This document shows positions 1 to 14,200 of a stretch of 64,000 bases of DNA, in pieces. The position numbers were made by a program, and so were the translations under genes. The stretch is from Meloidogyne chitwoodi. Taxonomy: Eukaryota; Nematoda; Chromadorea; Rhabditida; Meloidogynidae. The stretch's first letter is position 1; each line of letters begins with the position of its first letter. The DNA lies in assembly GCA_015183035.1 (NCBI GenBank), contig JACZZP010000010.1:1178001-1242000 (forward strand). The letters run 5' to 3'. Under the pieces are notes generated by a model, which saw only the letters and a list, made by a program, of their open reading frames with translations, was not told the origin of the DNA and made no database searches.

Positions 1-770
1 TTCAAAAACATCAAAAAACTTACAGCTGATTCCAGAGAATAATATACACAACAGAAAGAAAACAATTTTGACGTATAAAAAATCAAAATTCATTTTAAAA
101 CTTTTCTTAAGAAATATCAAAAAGAATATAAACAAATTTAGTTAATAATTGGCCAAAAATAAACAAAGATGATGCGAAAAATGCAAAGTAAGCGCAACAC
201 AACGAGTGGCCAACTCAGCAAGAATTTCGTTTCAAAAAATTAACTAAAATTAAAATTAAAGAAAAACACAGTATTTTATTTATTTGAATAAAATAAGAAT
301 AACTAATTATTTTTTTAGATTAATTACAAATGTTCTCCTGATCTGGTTTCGGTCATGACCAAACGTGGGCTGTCAGGTCAGGTCATTTTGATGACCGAAA
401 AAAGGTCGGTCAACGTTAAGTACATAAAAATTAATAATAAATTATAATATTTAAGTAAATAAATATTTTTTAATTAAGAAGAAAATTGTTAAATTCTTCA
501 TTATATTTATTTTTATATTTTATAAGATCAGCGATCATTTATTATTTACAAGAACTTTTTTTAAAAAATTAAAATAGAAAAAAAACAAAAATCTTTTTTT
601 AATACCTAATTATTAATAAATATTTTTTAAAGAAGATTAGTTTTTTTAGATTATTTATTAAAAAATAAAATTTAACAATTTTAGTTTAATCTGGGACTAT
701 TTATTTAATATTTAATATTATTTATTTTCATTTTTTTTTGAATTATTTTAACAAAAAATAATTAAATAAA
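1..770. other. AT-rich intergenic region with one GC-rich imperfect palindrome
   Basis: No gene is seen here. The stretch is AT-rich apart from a short GC-richer island at about 349-398. There TCGGTCATGACC is followed by GGTCATTTTGATGACCGA, forming an imperfect inverted repeat. It may be the remnant of an inverted-repeat element. Confidence 0.5.
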
Positions 771-1240
771 ATGTTTAAATATCAATTTATTTTATTTTTA
801 ATTTTATTATTTATATTTTATTTAAATTGTTTTAGTTTGCCTGAATATGTAAAAATTTAAATTTATTTAAATAAATAAATAATTATTTTAAGCCAAGAAT
901 ATCATCATCTACTACTTCAAAAAAATTGATAAATTCTGAAAATATTTCTGTTGGAAGTGAAAATGAAACTTTAATAATTTTAAAATCTGAAGGTAATAAA
1001 AAAATAAATATTATTTTTTATTTTTATAAGAACGTCAAAATCAAGATGAAGATAATGATTCTTCTGAGCCGGTAGAATTTTTAGAAACATTAAATGGAGA
1101 TAAATTAGTTAAAGGAGATAAAGTAATTATTTTATATATTTTTATTAAAAATAATTTATTTTTTCCAAAAAAAGGTTATTGAAGTTAAAACAGATTGGAG
1201 TACACATTTAGGTGATGATGATGCTGAAGCTACAGAATAA
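771..1240 (+). CDS. small secreted acidic protein, four exons
   Basis: I do not recognise a family. Four exons can be joined with canonical GT/AG junctions in a continuous frame: 771-848, 893-992, 1031-1122 and 1175-1240. The product is about 111 residues. Residues 1-22 or so are a strongly hydrophobic signal peptide (MFKYQFILFLILLFIFYLNC). The mature part is hydrophilic, Ser-rich and then acidic, with DEDNDSSEP in the middle and a GDDDAEATE tail, and has no Cys-rich fold or membrane segment. The ATG is the first in frame after an AT-rich leader. Gene shape and secretion signal fit a secreted or effector-type protein of a parasitic nematode, but that role is inference only. Confidence 0.6.
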
Positions 1241-2233
1241 TTTTATTTTAATTAATTTTAAAATTAATTAATTAATTATAATGTACCTATTATATTTATT
1301 TATATTCCAATAATTTATTTATCAGATATATTTTATCTTAATTCTCTTATTTAACCTTCTACCAATTTTATTGATACATCTATGAGATAAAAAAGGAAAA
1401 TAATTAGAAAAGGTATATATAAATTAAAAATAATAAAATATATTTTTAATATTTAAAAAAATAAAAATATGTTGACAGATGGAATTTTCAATTTTAAGAA
1501 AAGATTAAAAATAAATTATATAAATATAATCAATATATAAGGAACTATTTATGATTGTTATATTTCAATATAAAATGTTAAAAAATATAAAAGTTATTAG
1601 AAAAAAAGAATTATTTTTTTATAATTAAAAAATATTTTTTTGAAATATTAAATTTTTTAAAAATCAATAAAAATAATTTTTTTAAGAATTTAATGTTTAT
1701 ATATATATTTAATAATAATAAAAAAAGAATTTATCATTTATCGCTATCGTTTTTTAATAAAACGTCATGAATGTGTGTTAAGGAAAAAGTGAAAATATTT
1801 GAAAAAAGAAAATATAATAGATGAAAAAGAGAGATCATTTTTATTTTTATTTTATTTTGCGCTGTTATGAACACCGATTGATGGTAAGAGAAAAAATAAA
1901 AATATATATTATACAACCAATTCTCTCTTTTTATTTAAACTTTAAATAAATAAATAATAAATATATTTATTATTATATGTAAAATAATTTACCTTAAAAA
2001 TAATAATTAAATAAATAAAATTAAAATATATATTTATTTATTTTATGCTTCTCTCTCTTTCCAATCACTTATTATTACTAATATAATATTAAAAAAAAAA
2101 GAATTTTCTTTATAATCTTTTCCTTTTGAATACTTTTAGTAAAATAAATGTGACTTTTTATTTTATTATTTCTAATTTTTTGTCTCATAACTTTTTTAAA
2201 ATATTACTAATTATTTTAATTTATTTAAAAAAA
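1241..2233. other. intergenic, AT-rich
   Basis: About 1 kb of AT-rich sequence lies between the small secreted protein gene and itr-1. Short open frames here show no family signal and lack convincing splice structure. It presumably holds the 3' end of the upstream gene and the itr-1 promoter. No TATA box or other motif could be singled out. Confidence 0.5.
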
Positions 2234-5200
2234 ATGGTTGATCGATTTGCTCGTTTATGTTCAGTTTGTTCACCAACAAATTCTTTTGATTCATTTAGAA
2301 ATACTCATTTACATATAGGAGATGTTATATCTTTATATGTTTCTAATTTAAGAGGAGAAAATAATTTAATTGGACATGAAGGATTTTTATCAACATTAGG
2401 GTTAATTAATTAATTAATTAATTAAATTATATTTAAATTAAATAATAGTTTGGTAGATGAACGTTGTGTTGTTGTAGAAGGACATGGAAATTTACAATCA
2501 CCTCCAGAAACATTTAGAGGTAAAATAATTATAAAAATATATTTATATATTTTAATTAAAAGATTGTCTTTTTCTTATTTGTCCAATAAATAAATATTCA
2601 GCACAAAAACAATTATGGATGGAACATAAAAAATATAAACAACAATTTATTAATAATAATAATAATTCAGATAATTTTATAGATGAAGAAATGTTAACAA
2701 AAGTTGAAATTGCTGCAGAAAAAGAAAAAGAACAAAATAAAAATGAGTATAAAAAAATGTTAGGAAATATAATACAAGTAAATTAATTTTATTTAATTTA
2801 ATAAAAAATTAAAGTATGGATCTTCAATTCAACTTTTACATGTTAAATCTAATAAATTTCTTACAATGCAAAAAAATTCTCCTGCACGTCAAGAAAGGAA
2901 TGCAATGAGAATTTATTTAGATAAATTGGGAAATGAAGGATCTTGGTTTTTTATTGAACCTGCTTATAAACATGTTTCTTTAGGAGATAATGTATTTAAT
3001 TATTATTAAAATAATAAATAAATAAATAAAAGGTAATGTCTGGTGAAAGAATTATTTTAGTATCTTATACAACAAATTCAAATAATATTTGTTTATCTTC
3101 TTCTTCTTCTTTTAGTAGTAATAATAATAATAATAATAATATTGGTCCAAAATTACAATTACATTTATCTCAACATAAATTAACTGATCATAAAAATTGT
3201 TGGGAAGTTAATTGTTTAAATGAACAAACAGAGTGGCAAGTTTGTTTTTTTTTTAATTAATTAATTAATTAAATTATTTTAATTAATTAAAGGCTCATAT
3301 TTTTCTTCAATATGATGAAAATATTTCAGAAAATGTTAAATCAGTAATAAAATATTATATTTTTTTTAATTTTTTAATTAAAAAGGGAGATGTTATTCGT
3401 TTATTTCATGCTGATCAACAAACATTTTTAACATTAGATTCTGAACCTAAAAATAATAATAATAAAGTATTTCTTAGATTAACTAATAGACCATCAGCAA
3501 CAGATGCTACTTCTTCTCGTGCTCTTTGGGAAATTCAAATATTTAATAGAGAAATGCCTTTACGTGGTGGAGCTTTGACATGGAGAAAGTAAAATTAAAT
3601 TAAAATAATAATATTAATTTATTTTAACAGATTTATTCGTTTTAAACATTTGGCAACAGATCAATATTTAACTATTATTCCTTTAAATAATAAAGAATTA
3701 TTAAATAATAATAATTTAAATAAATCATCATCAACAATTCAATTTCGTAATATTCCTTCACAATCTGAAATTGAAAATAATAATAATAATAATTTAATTT
3801 ATTTATTAATACCAAAACATTCAGAAGATCCATGTAGAGATGAAGATATTCTTTTTATGCTAGATCCTTGTACTAAAATACAAACTGTTTGTTTCTTTTT
3901 TATTTAAAAATATTTATATTTATTTTAATATTATATTTTTAGAAAGAATCTCGTGTACCAATTAATTCATATGGTAATTTTAAAATAATTAAAATTAATT
4001 TTTAATTATTTTTTAGTTCGTTTTCAACATTTAAAGGTAATAAAATAATTATTTATTTATTTTTAATTAATTAAAAAGACATTTACTTGGGTACATTCAA
4101 CTAATCCTCAAATTAAATCTAATCTTTATTATTCAAGCAAAAATGAACGTGGTTGGGTTAAGGTATTAAATATATTATTTATTTAATAAATTAATTTAAT
4201 TAGGTAATTTGTGAGCCATTTAAAATAGATAAAGAAGCATTTTCACTTTCCCCAGTAATTCCAAATGAAGTTAGAGATTTAGATTTTGCTAATGATTCTT
4301 GTAAAGCATTAAATCAATTTGTTAATTTAATTAAAAATGGAAAACCTATTGGAAAAGAAGAAATAAAAGTAATAACACAATTATTAATTGATTGTGTTTA
4401 TTTTGTGACTGGAATACAAAATAATCAATTAATGATTGATCCTTTAAAAATTATAAATTATGAACCTTTAAGAGACAGACAAAAGTATTTTTTAAATAAT
4501 TTAAATTTTAAAAAATAAATAAATAAAAGATTATTACGTGAACAAGGAGTATTAACACAAATATTTAATTTACAAAAAGCTCCTTTTCTTCCAAGACAAG
4601 GTATTGGAGAAGTTCATCCTCTTTTAAATGCTCCATCTGAATTAAATGAACAAAGAAATGAATGTTTTTTAAAAATATTTCAAGTAATTTTAATTTAATT
4701 TAATTTTAATTTAATTAATTTAGTTATCATATTCATTACTTCTTTATTCACAATGTGGTTATCGTAAAAATCAAGAATTCTTAGCTGAAAAATTTTATCA
4801 TATTCAAGAACATATTGGATTTAATTTACTTGCTGAAGAAACTGTTAAATTTATTTTTATTTATTTTTAATTTAATATTTATTTAGATGACTGCTGTTTT
4901 ACATAATAATCCAAAATTATTAGAAAAATATGTAAAAATACCTCATGTTGAACGTTTTATTGAATTAGTGGTAATTAAATTAATTAATAAATTAATTTAA
5001 ATTTAAATAAAAAGAGAAATAATCGTTGTGGTAAATTTCTTTTTTATTTGGCTGATCTTTGTGTATGTCGAGGTGAAGCAAATAAAAAAATTCAAGAATT
5101 AATATGTAATTGTGTGGTAATTAATTAATTAATTTAATTAAAATATATTTTTTTTAAAAAAGTTAAATGAAAAAAATAAAGAAATATTTATGTTAACAGA

Positions 5201-8200
5201 AAAACGTCAAATTTTAAATAAAGATTTTGAAGTTTATATTTGTTGGGGTTATTCTGGTTCAAAATGTTCTTCTTTGGTTAATTGTTCAAAATTAATAGCT
5301 GAAAAAGATGAAAAAGAAATGTTTAATTATTATAAAAATCAATTAGAATTATTTTCACAATTATGTCAAGAACAACAATATTTAGCTATAGACCCACCAC
5401 CTGAAAGAAAATTATTAAATATTAGTCAACAATTGCCTATAGATTTAGTTATAAAGTAATATATTTAAATATATTTTATATATTTTAATTTAAAAGATGT
5501 ATTTCTGATTTACGTCTTCCTTTTGATATTCGTGCTTCTTTTTGTAATTTAATGCTTCATCTTCATATTATTAGAGGTTCTCCTATTCCAGCTATACGTC
5601 ATGCTCGTTTATGGAGAGATATACCTATAAAAGTTGAAATTAAAAAGTAAATATTATTATTTAATTTAATTTAAAAATAATTAATTAATTTTAAAGATAT
5701 TCTACTAGTTCAACTTTAGAATTTTATAAAAATAATAATGAAACTAATAATTTAATTGATTCTTCTTTTAATAATAATAATAATAATAATATTTCTGTAT
5801 TTCATCAAGAAATTCTTTTAACTGTACAAAAATATTTATCTGATTTATGTAAAAATAATAATCAACCAATACTTAAAGATTTACCTGAATATTCTGATCA
5901 AAATCGTTTAACTTTTGAAGTAAAAAATATTTTATTTTTAAATAATTATAATATCTTTTTTAAAAAAAAGATAATTAATTTGGCTAAATCACTTGCTCAA
6001 TTTGGATTTTATGATTTTGAACAAATGCTTTCTTTAATTAAATATTTATTAATTATTGTTGATAATTGTCCACCAAAAATAAAAGAAAATAATGAAACAA
6101 AAAAATATGAAAATAAAAATGTAAAATTATTAAATAATTAATTAATTAATTATATATTATAGAATATTAAATCTTCTTCTTCTTCTTTTTTAATTCCTCC
6201 AAATACTTTATCAATTCCAATAAAAACAAAAATACAAAAACAACAAAATAATAATAATAAAGATATAATAACTGAAGATTCTACAAATTTAAAACGTTCT
6301 AAAGAAATTGTTTTAAAAACTAAATTAATTATTGTTGAATTAATTGATTTTATTATGGATATTAGAAGGTTTTTTTAATTAATTTATAAAATTATATTTT
6401 TAAAAAAAAAGAGATTTTCGTGTTACAAAAGCACTTTCTTTTTATAAAAATTTATTATCTAGTAATGAAAATGGAGAAATTAAAGAAATACCAGGTATTA
6501 ATTAATTAATTAATTATTTTAAAAAACATTTTTAAAGTAATTTCAAAAGAATTAATTCAACAATTATTTAATTATGTTTTTATTGATTCAGAAAAAGAAT
6601 TAGATATGGATAAAAATAAAGGTCAACAATTATTAAGAATTTTACTTCAAATGACAATGATTGAAGATTTTCCTACATTAACTAGTATTTCATTAAAATT
6701 ACTTTTTAGACATTTTAATCAATTTCAAGAATTAATTGAAGATGTGAAACAAGTAAAATAATTTAATTTTAAAATATATACCTATTTTAAAAAGATTCAA
6801 TTACTTGTATCAAATCAAGATGTTAAAAATTATCATCAAATTGATAAAGATTTATTTATATTAAAACAATTAACTGAAAAAAGTGAACTTTGGGTACATT
6901 ATGGTAATCAATTAGATAATTCTTCAACAATTACAAGTTGTTCTTCTCCTTCAAATCCAAGTCAAGATCGTTCAGATGATGACTTTATTAATGAGTTAAT
7001 TAATTAATTAATTTATTAATAAAATAATTAATTTATTTTTTAGAACATTATCAATTCCATCAATTGAAATATTACAAGAAAAAGTTTCTATTGGTTTATC
7101 TTCAATTATTAATAATGAAGAAGAAAAACAAAAATATTATTCAAATGGAAATGAATCTCCAACAACTAAAAGACGTAAAACATTAAAAAGTAGTAGAAAT
7201 AGTAGTGGAATTAGTATATTACAACAACCATCACCACAATCTGTTTGTTTTTAATTAATTAAAAATAATTATTATTTTTTATTTAAAGTCATTTATTAAA
7301 AATAGTAATGCTGCAATATTTGCTATACTTCAACAATTTTATCCAAAAATTATTCAACAAGAAAATCATTTGGCTTCTATTGGATTTTTATTAAAAGGTT
7401 ATAATGATGAAGTAAATAATGATATAACAATTCAAAAAAATAAATTAGAACTTTCTAATATTTTAAATTCAATAATGGAAAAAACACCATTAATTTGTTA
7501 TTCAATTGTTAAAGAAGTATTTATTTATTTATTTATTTTTAAATTAATTAATTTTAATTTTAATTTTATAGATTCTTGTAAGAATTAAAGATTTATGTTT
7601 TTCTTCTTCTAATTCATCATCTAGTAATAATCGTAATCAACAATTATTACGTAATATGAATGTTTACGAAGTTATTTTACAATTTTTAAATATTCCTTTT
7701 GATCATAAAAATGATATTGAAATGCCAAAACTTTTAACTTTAAGTCATGAATTTTTAAGATCTTTTTGTAAAAATAATAAAGAAAATCAAAAAAGATTAT
7801 ATTTAAATATTACATCTATTGAAAGTGGAGGAAATAATACAGAACAACAACAACAAAGAAATGAAGGGGGAAAACTTAATATAGAAACGGTAATAAATAA
7901 TTAAAATATAAATAATATTTTAAATATATTTTTAATTAAAATTATTAGAGGTTTAATTAGATAAAAAAATATTTGTTTATCTTCTCTATACATTTATTTA
8001 TTTAATTTAATAAAATTAAAAAACAAATATTATAAATTCTTTTAAAAAAGGTTCAAGATTGTTCTACAATAGTTTCAATATTTAAAGGAAATTCAGAATT
8101 ATGTGAACATATTTCTGAATATTTTATTGGACATATTGTTAATTTAATAGAAAATAAACAAAAGAATTCAATATTTTTAGAATTACTTCAAGTAATTGTT

Positions 8201-11200
8201 TCTTCTTGTGAAAAAGGATTAGATTTATGTCAAAATAAAATTGTTGATGAAGTTTATTTTTTATTTTTTAAATAATAATTTATTATTAATTAGATTGGAA
8301 AAGCAGCTGAAGATGTTAGATATTTTTATGTTGATAGTATTTCTTTTGAACAATGTTTGTTTATTATTTAAATTATTAATTATATTAATTAAATATTTAA
8401 GTAATAGAAATGATGCAAAATACAAAATCATCAGAATTAGATTCTTCTCATCCTTTACGTTATCATATTGAATTAGTTAAATTAATGGCAATGTGTACTA
8501 AAGGAAAAAATTCTGTAATTAAATATTTTTTTAAAAATTAATTTAAATTAATTTAATTAAAGATAACAGAATTAAAATGTGCTTCTTTACTTCCAATGGA
8601 TCACATAGTTAGAGTATTAACTTCAAAAGTTTGTATTTTAGAAGTAAAAACAGTTTATTTACAATTTCTTCTTACTTGTTATTTTGAAACGTAAATTAAT
8701 TAAATAAATAAATTATTTTTAAATTAATTTATAGTGATTTAGAATTAAAAGATGCAAATAATTCAGAATATTTAGAATTAATTTTAAATTTAATAATTGA
8801 AGATATTGATAATTTATTAAATAATTTACAAGGAATAATTAATAAAAATAATAAATTTACTAAAGAAATAATTAATTTAGAAAAGTTTATTTGTCAAATA
8901 AATACTGAAGTTCTTATACAATTTTTTGAACGTTCAAATTATGCACAATCATTTATTGATATTAAAGTTTTTTTTTAAATTAAATTAAAATAAATATATT
9001 TTTTTAAAGGAACATCGTAAATTATTTATTTTAATTTTACAAAAATTAAATAAATTACAAAATTTTGTTTTTGTTGCTTCTGGTAGACGTCCAACTAATA
9101 ATTGGTATAAATTAGCTAATTGTTCTGAAAGATTAACAAAATTTGGTAAATAAAATAAATAAATAAAAATAAATAATTAATTATTTTTTAAAAAAGGAAA
9201 AGGTCATTTAATAATTTTATCATCAGAAAATAATACTCTTAATGTTCCTGAAGATAATTCATCATCAGCCACTTGTTTAAGAACAATTACTGCTAGACAA
9301 CGTTGGCAAAGTGCAATATTTTCTGCTCGTTATATTCAGGTATTTTTTTAATAAATTAAAATATTATTTTAAGAGAAATAATAATAAATATTTAACAAAT
9401 ACAACAACAAACTCATTATTATCAAATAATAATAATAAAATAAAAAAAGAATTATTAACAACAACAATTGTAGAATTATATCCTCATTTAATTAATGAAT
9501 TAGATATTTTTATTTCACCTTTACAATATGCAGAAAACTCAACATTAGTTGAAATTTTAAGATTACCAGAAGAATTATTAAATAATTCTTTTAATTATAC
9601 AATTTGTTGTTCAATACATAATTGTTCTTCTTCTACTTTTACTAATTTTGGTTTATTTATTTTTATTTTTAATTTTTAATTTATTTTAATTTAAAGATTG
9701 TAATGGAAAATGTATTAAAAGAATGTTAATTAAACATTGTAAAATACTTTTAGAATTTAAAAAGAATGAATTATGTGGAAAAGTACTTTTAACTTTATAT
9801 AAATTAGCTTTATATTCTTCTAAACATTTATTAATTAATGATAATAAACAAGTAAATTAATTAATTAATTAATTTAAATAAATATTTTTTTTTAAAAAAG
9901 GTAAAAGATATTTTTTATAAATTATTATGTCAATATTTTGGTGAAAATTCTATAAAAGGATATGGAAATAATAATAATAATAATAGTAAAATAATTAATT
10001 AATTAATTTTAAATATTTTATTAATTAATTAGATTATATTTTCGATGAAAATCTAAATTCAAAACAAATAAAATCATTATATAATATTCAATGTGATTTA
10101 ATGGATGCTGGTGCTGTTGATTTAATTATAGATTTAATAATTATGGAACCTTCTTATGATATTTTTAAAAAAAGTATACAATTAGCTAAAGCTTTATTAT
10201 TTGGTGGAAATTATAAAGTTAATATAATATTATTATTATTTTAAAATTAATTTAAAAAAAGGTTCAAATGTTATTTTATGAAAGATTACAAAATGATCAA
10301 AAATTAACTTATAAATTTTTTAATGCATTAAAACAAAAAATACAAAAAGCACAAAATAGAATTAAAGCTGATATTTTAAATGGAACATCTAATTCTGGAA
10401 GAGTAACAACTACAAGTAAATAAATTAATAAATTAATTAATATATTTTTATTTTTTGTTTAAAATTGCTGTGTTTTTTCCTTTTGTTTTTTTTTAAGTTT
10501 TTTCTACATCAGGCAGTCGACGTTGTAAGTTTAATTAGAATAAAGGAAAAGTTTTTTAAAAAATAATTATTAATTAATTAATTTATTAAATTTATTTATT
10601 TTTTTTTAGCTTCAACTTCTGTTACTCCAAATCAACAAAATATTAATTTTATAAATACAAATGGAGGAGAATATATAAATAATAATAAACAAACTTTAAT
10701 TAGAAATAATAGTTTAATAAATACACAAATTATTAATGAACAACAAAATAATCAATGTTTTGTTTTTAAATAATTTTAAATTAATTTTTAAATAATTAAA
10801 GGTAATAATAATTTATTTCAAAATTCATCTTGTCAATCATCTAATCAACAACAATTAATTCTTAATCAACAAAATCGTTCAGAAAATGAAGAAAAGTAAA
10901 TAATTATATTTATAATTTTAATAAATAAATTTATTAAGAATAATTCCAATTCTTCCAATTGAAGTAAATATTATAGAACCAATTTTACGTTTTTTACAAT
11001 TACTTTGTGAAAATCATAATTTAACACTTCAAGTATAAATTTATTTTTTTTTTAATATAATTTTAATTTTAAAGAATTTTCTAAGAACTCAACGTGGAAA
11101 ATCAAATTTTAATTTAGTAGCAGAAACTTTAACATTTTTAGATTGTATTTGTGGAAGTACTAAAGGAAGTCTTGGAGTATTTGCAGAAATTGGAGAACAT

Positions 11201-14200
11201 AGTTTTTAATTAATTAATTATTTAATTAATATTTAATTATTTATTAGACTTTTCTCTTGTTACACAAACATTAATTAGGTTTTTTAAAAAAATAAATTAT
11301 TTTTTTAATTTTTTAAAAAAAAAGTTTAACAGAATTTTGTCAAGGTCCTTGTTATGAAAATCAAAATTCTTTAGCTAGACATGAAAGTAATGGAATGGAT
11401 ATTGTTATATCACTTGTTCTTAATGATATACGTCCTTTAGCTGATCAAAGAATGGATTTAGCTTTAGAAATTAAAAGTCAAGCATCTAAGGTATATTTTA
11501 ATTTAATTAAATTTAAATATATTATTTTTAAAAAAAAGCTTTTATTAGCTATAATGGAATCAAGGGATGATTCTGAAAATGCTGATCATATACTTCGTTT
11601 AATGGCCCAAAGTAGTAGTAGTAATTCTTTAATATTGTCTTGTAATAATAATACTTTTAATGGTTCTAAACAATTAATAAAAGCAATTAGTCATGCTTAT
11701 TTAATGTCTTTAACATATTCATCTAATCAAAAACAACAACAAATATTAGAAAATAAAGAAGAAAATAAATTTAAAAATGAAAAAAATAATAATATTTTTA
11801 AATATTTATATTCCTGGAAAAATAATAATAAAAATAAACAAAAACCAGAAATTTGTTTATCTTCTACTAATTGCAATAATAATAATAATAAACAAATAAA
11901 TTATTTAAATAATAATAATATTCAACAAATTAATAATAATACTTTAGTAGATCCAAAAGAAGTAATTAAATTAATTAATTTTAATTTAATTATTTAATTT
12001 TTAATTTTTTAAAAAAGGTTGGACATAATATTTATATTTTATCTAAACAATTAGCTCGTCATAGTAAAGAATTAAATTATTATTTATGTCCAGAAAATAA
12101 TACAAAAGATGAAAATATTAAAAATGCTTTAACATTTTATCAAAAACATACTGGACAAATTGAAGTTAATTTTTATATTTAAATTAAATTAAATATTTAA
12201 TTTTAAAAAAGATTGTTCGTTCTGTTAATAAAATGGAAAGAGTTTTATTTCCAATTCATAATATTTGTAATTTTTTAACAAATGAAACAAAACAATTTAT
12301 ATTTATTAATACTGAAAAAGATGCTCAAGGATCTAAAATTAATGATTTTTTTGATCAATGGACAAATTTATATAAAGGTAAATAAATATATTTTAAAAAA
12401 TATTAAATTAAAATTGGTGTTTTTCGAGGAAAAAAAACATGTACAAAAGGAATCGTAGTATTCCAATTTTTCAATAATATTAAAAACACTTGTTCGTGGT
12501 ATTTTTGCACTTGTGGGTGAAAAGCCCCTTCCTTTTTAAAAATTTTACTTCTTCCAATACTTTTATATTTGCGCTTGTTTAGAAAAGTTTTTTCAGCGTT
12601 GTCATCTGTTGTATCAGCAATTATTTAAGAGTCCTTCTATTAGACGTGAATTTTCATACGTCAAATTTTTCATAAAAATTCCATATTCTAAGTTTGTTGT
12701 ATCACTATTACAATAAATCAAATAAAAATAATATTTTTTATTAATCTCTAGAAGCTTTTTATAGTCTCGAGATATAACTTTTGTCTTGTTTTTTTAATTT
12801 TCTTATTATTCCAATTAAATTAAATATTTACTGTTTAACTTTTTTAACAATTCTTTTAATATTTTTACTATTAAAATTAATAAAAAATAATTATAAAATT
12901 TTTAGAAATGAAATGGCAAAAAAAATTACAAGGTAATTAATAATATAAAAAATTAAAATAAATAAAAGAATAAAATATTTATTTATTTTTAAAAAATTAA
13001 ATAATTAAAATATTTAAAATAAATTAAATATAATTTTATAGACCTCGGTCACGTCTAAATAAATAAATATAAAATATTTATTCTAATTAAATTTATTTAT
13101 TTAGATAAACCTTTATTAAATTATTTTACTAAACATTTACATCTTTGGTCAAGAATATGTTTCTTTTTATCTGTTCTTTTAAATTTAATTTTGGCAATTT
13201 CTTATCCTTTTGAACATTCACAAAATTCTGGACAATCTTGTAAAAATTAAAATATTATTTTTTAATTAATTTAATTTAAATTAATTTTTTAAAAGTATTT
13301 TTGAGTGTTGACAATCCTTTTATTTATTTATCTTTTTTGGTTGCTTTTTTACATCTTTTGTTTTTTTGTTCTCCTGAATGGTTAAAATTAATAAATATAT
13401 TTATTTTTTAAATTATTATTAGGCATTTTGTTAATTTATCATTTTGTTCACAAATTAGTTTATTTTTTACAATATTTTCTTCATCAATTTTAATGTCAGC
13501 AATTTTTGGTCTTTTACCTACTTTATGGATTTTTGGTATTTTACAATTAATTATAAAGTATATTTTTTTTTAATAATTAAATTTATTTTATTTTTAAAAA
13601 AAAGATGTATTCATATAATTAGTTATGCAGCCAATAAAGGTTTTATAGATCAAAATAATTTAAAACAAATATTTTCTGATTCAACATTTTTATATCATTT
13701 ATCTTATTTATTATGTTGTTTATTAGGACTTTTAATACATCCATTTATTTATTCACTTTTGGTAATTTTTATTTTTTAAAAATTAAATATTTATTTATTT
13801 TTTAAAAAAAAAGTTATTTGATATAATTGCTTGTGAAGAAACTCTTCAAAATGTTATTCGTTCAGTTACACGTAATTGGCAATCAATTATTTTAACTGGT
13901 CTTTTAGCACTTATTTTAGTTTATCATTTTTCAATTATTGGATATTTATTTTTTCAAAAAGGTTTTTTTAATTTAAATAAAAATAAAAATATTTATTTAA
14001 GATTTTCGCTTAGAAGTACATAAATTAACAGATTCAGAAAAGAAAATAGAAAAAGAATGTTTAATTAATTATTATAATAATGAAAATAAACAAACAAATT
14101 ATTTTTTTAAAAAAGAAGAAGAAGAAAAATGTGAAGAAAATAATAAAAAAAATATTTTAATAGAAGAAGAAGATGAAGAATTAGAATTAAAAGTACCTTC

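Noticed and set aside
1734..1916. Minus-strand frame MYNIYFYFFSYHQ
   Set aside because: AT-rich low-complexity frame without signal, domain or splice context.
12378..12905. snRNA or spliced-leader RNA gene inside the long itr-1 intron
   Set aside because: No spliced-leader sequence, Sm site in the proper context or stable stem arrangement was found on either strand.
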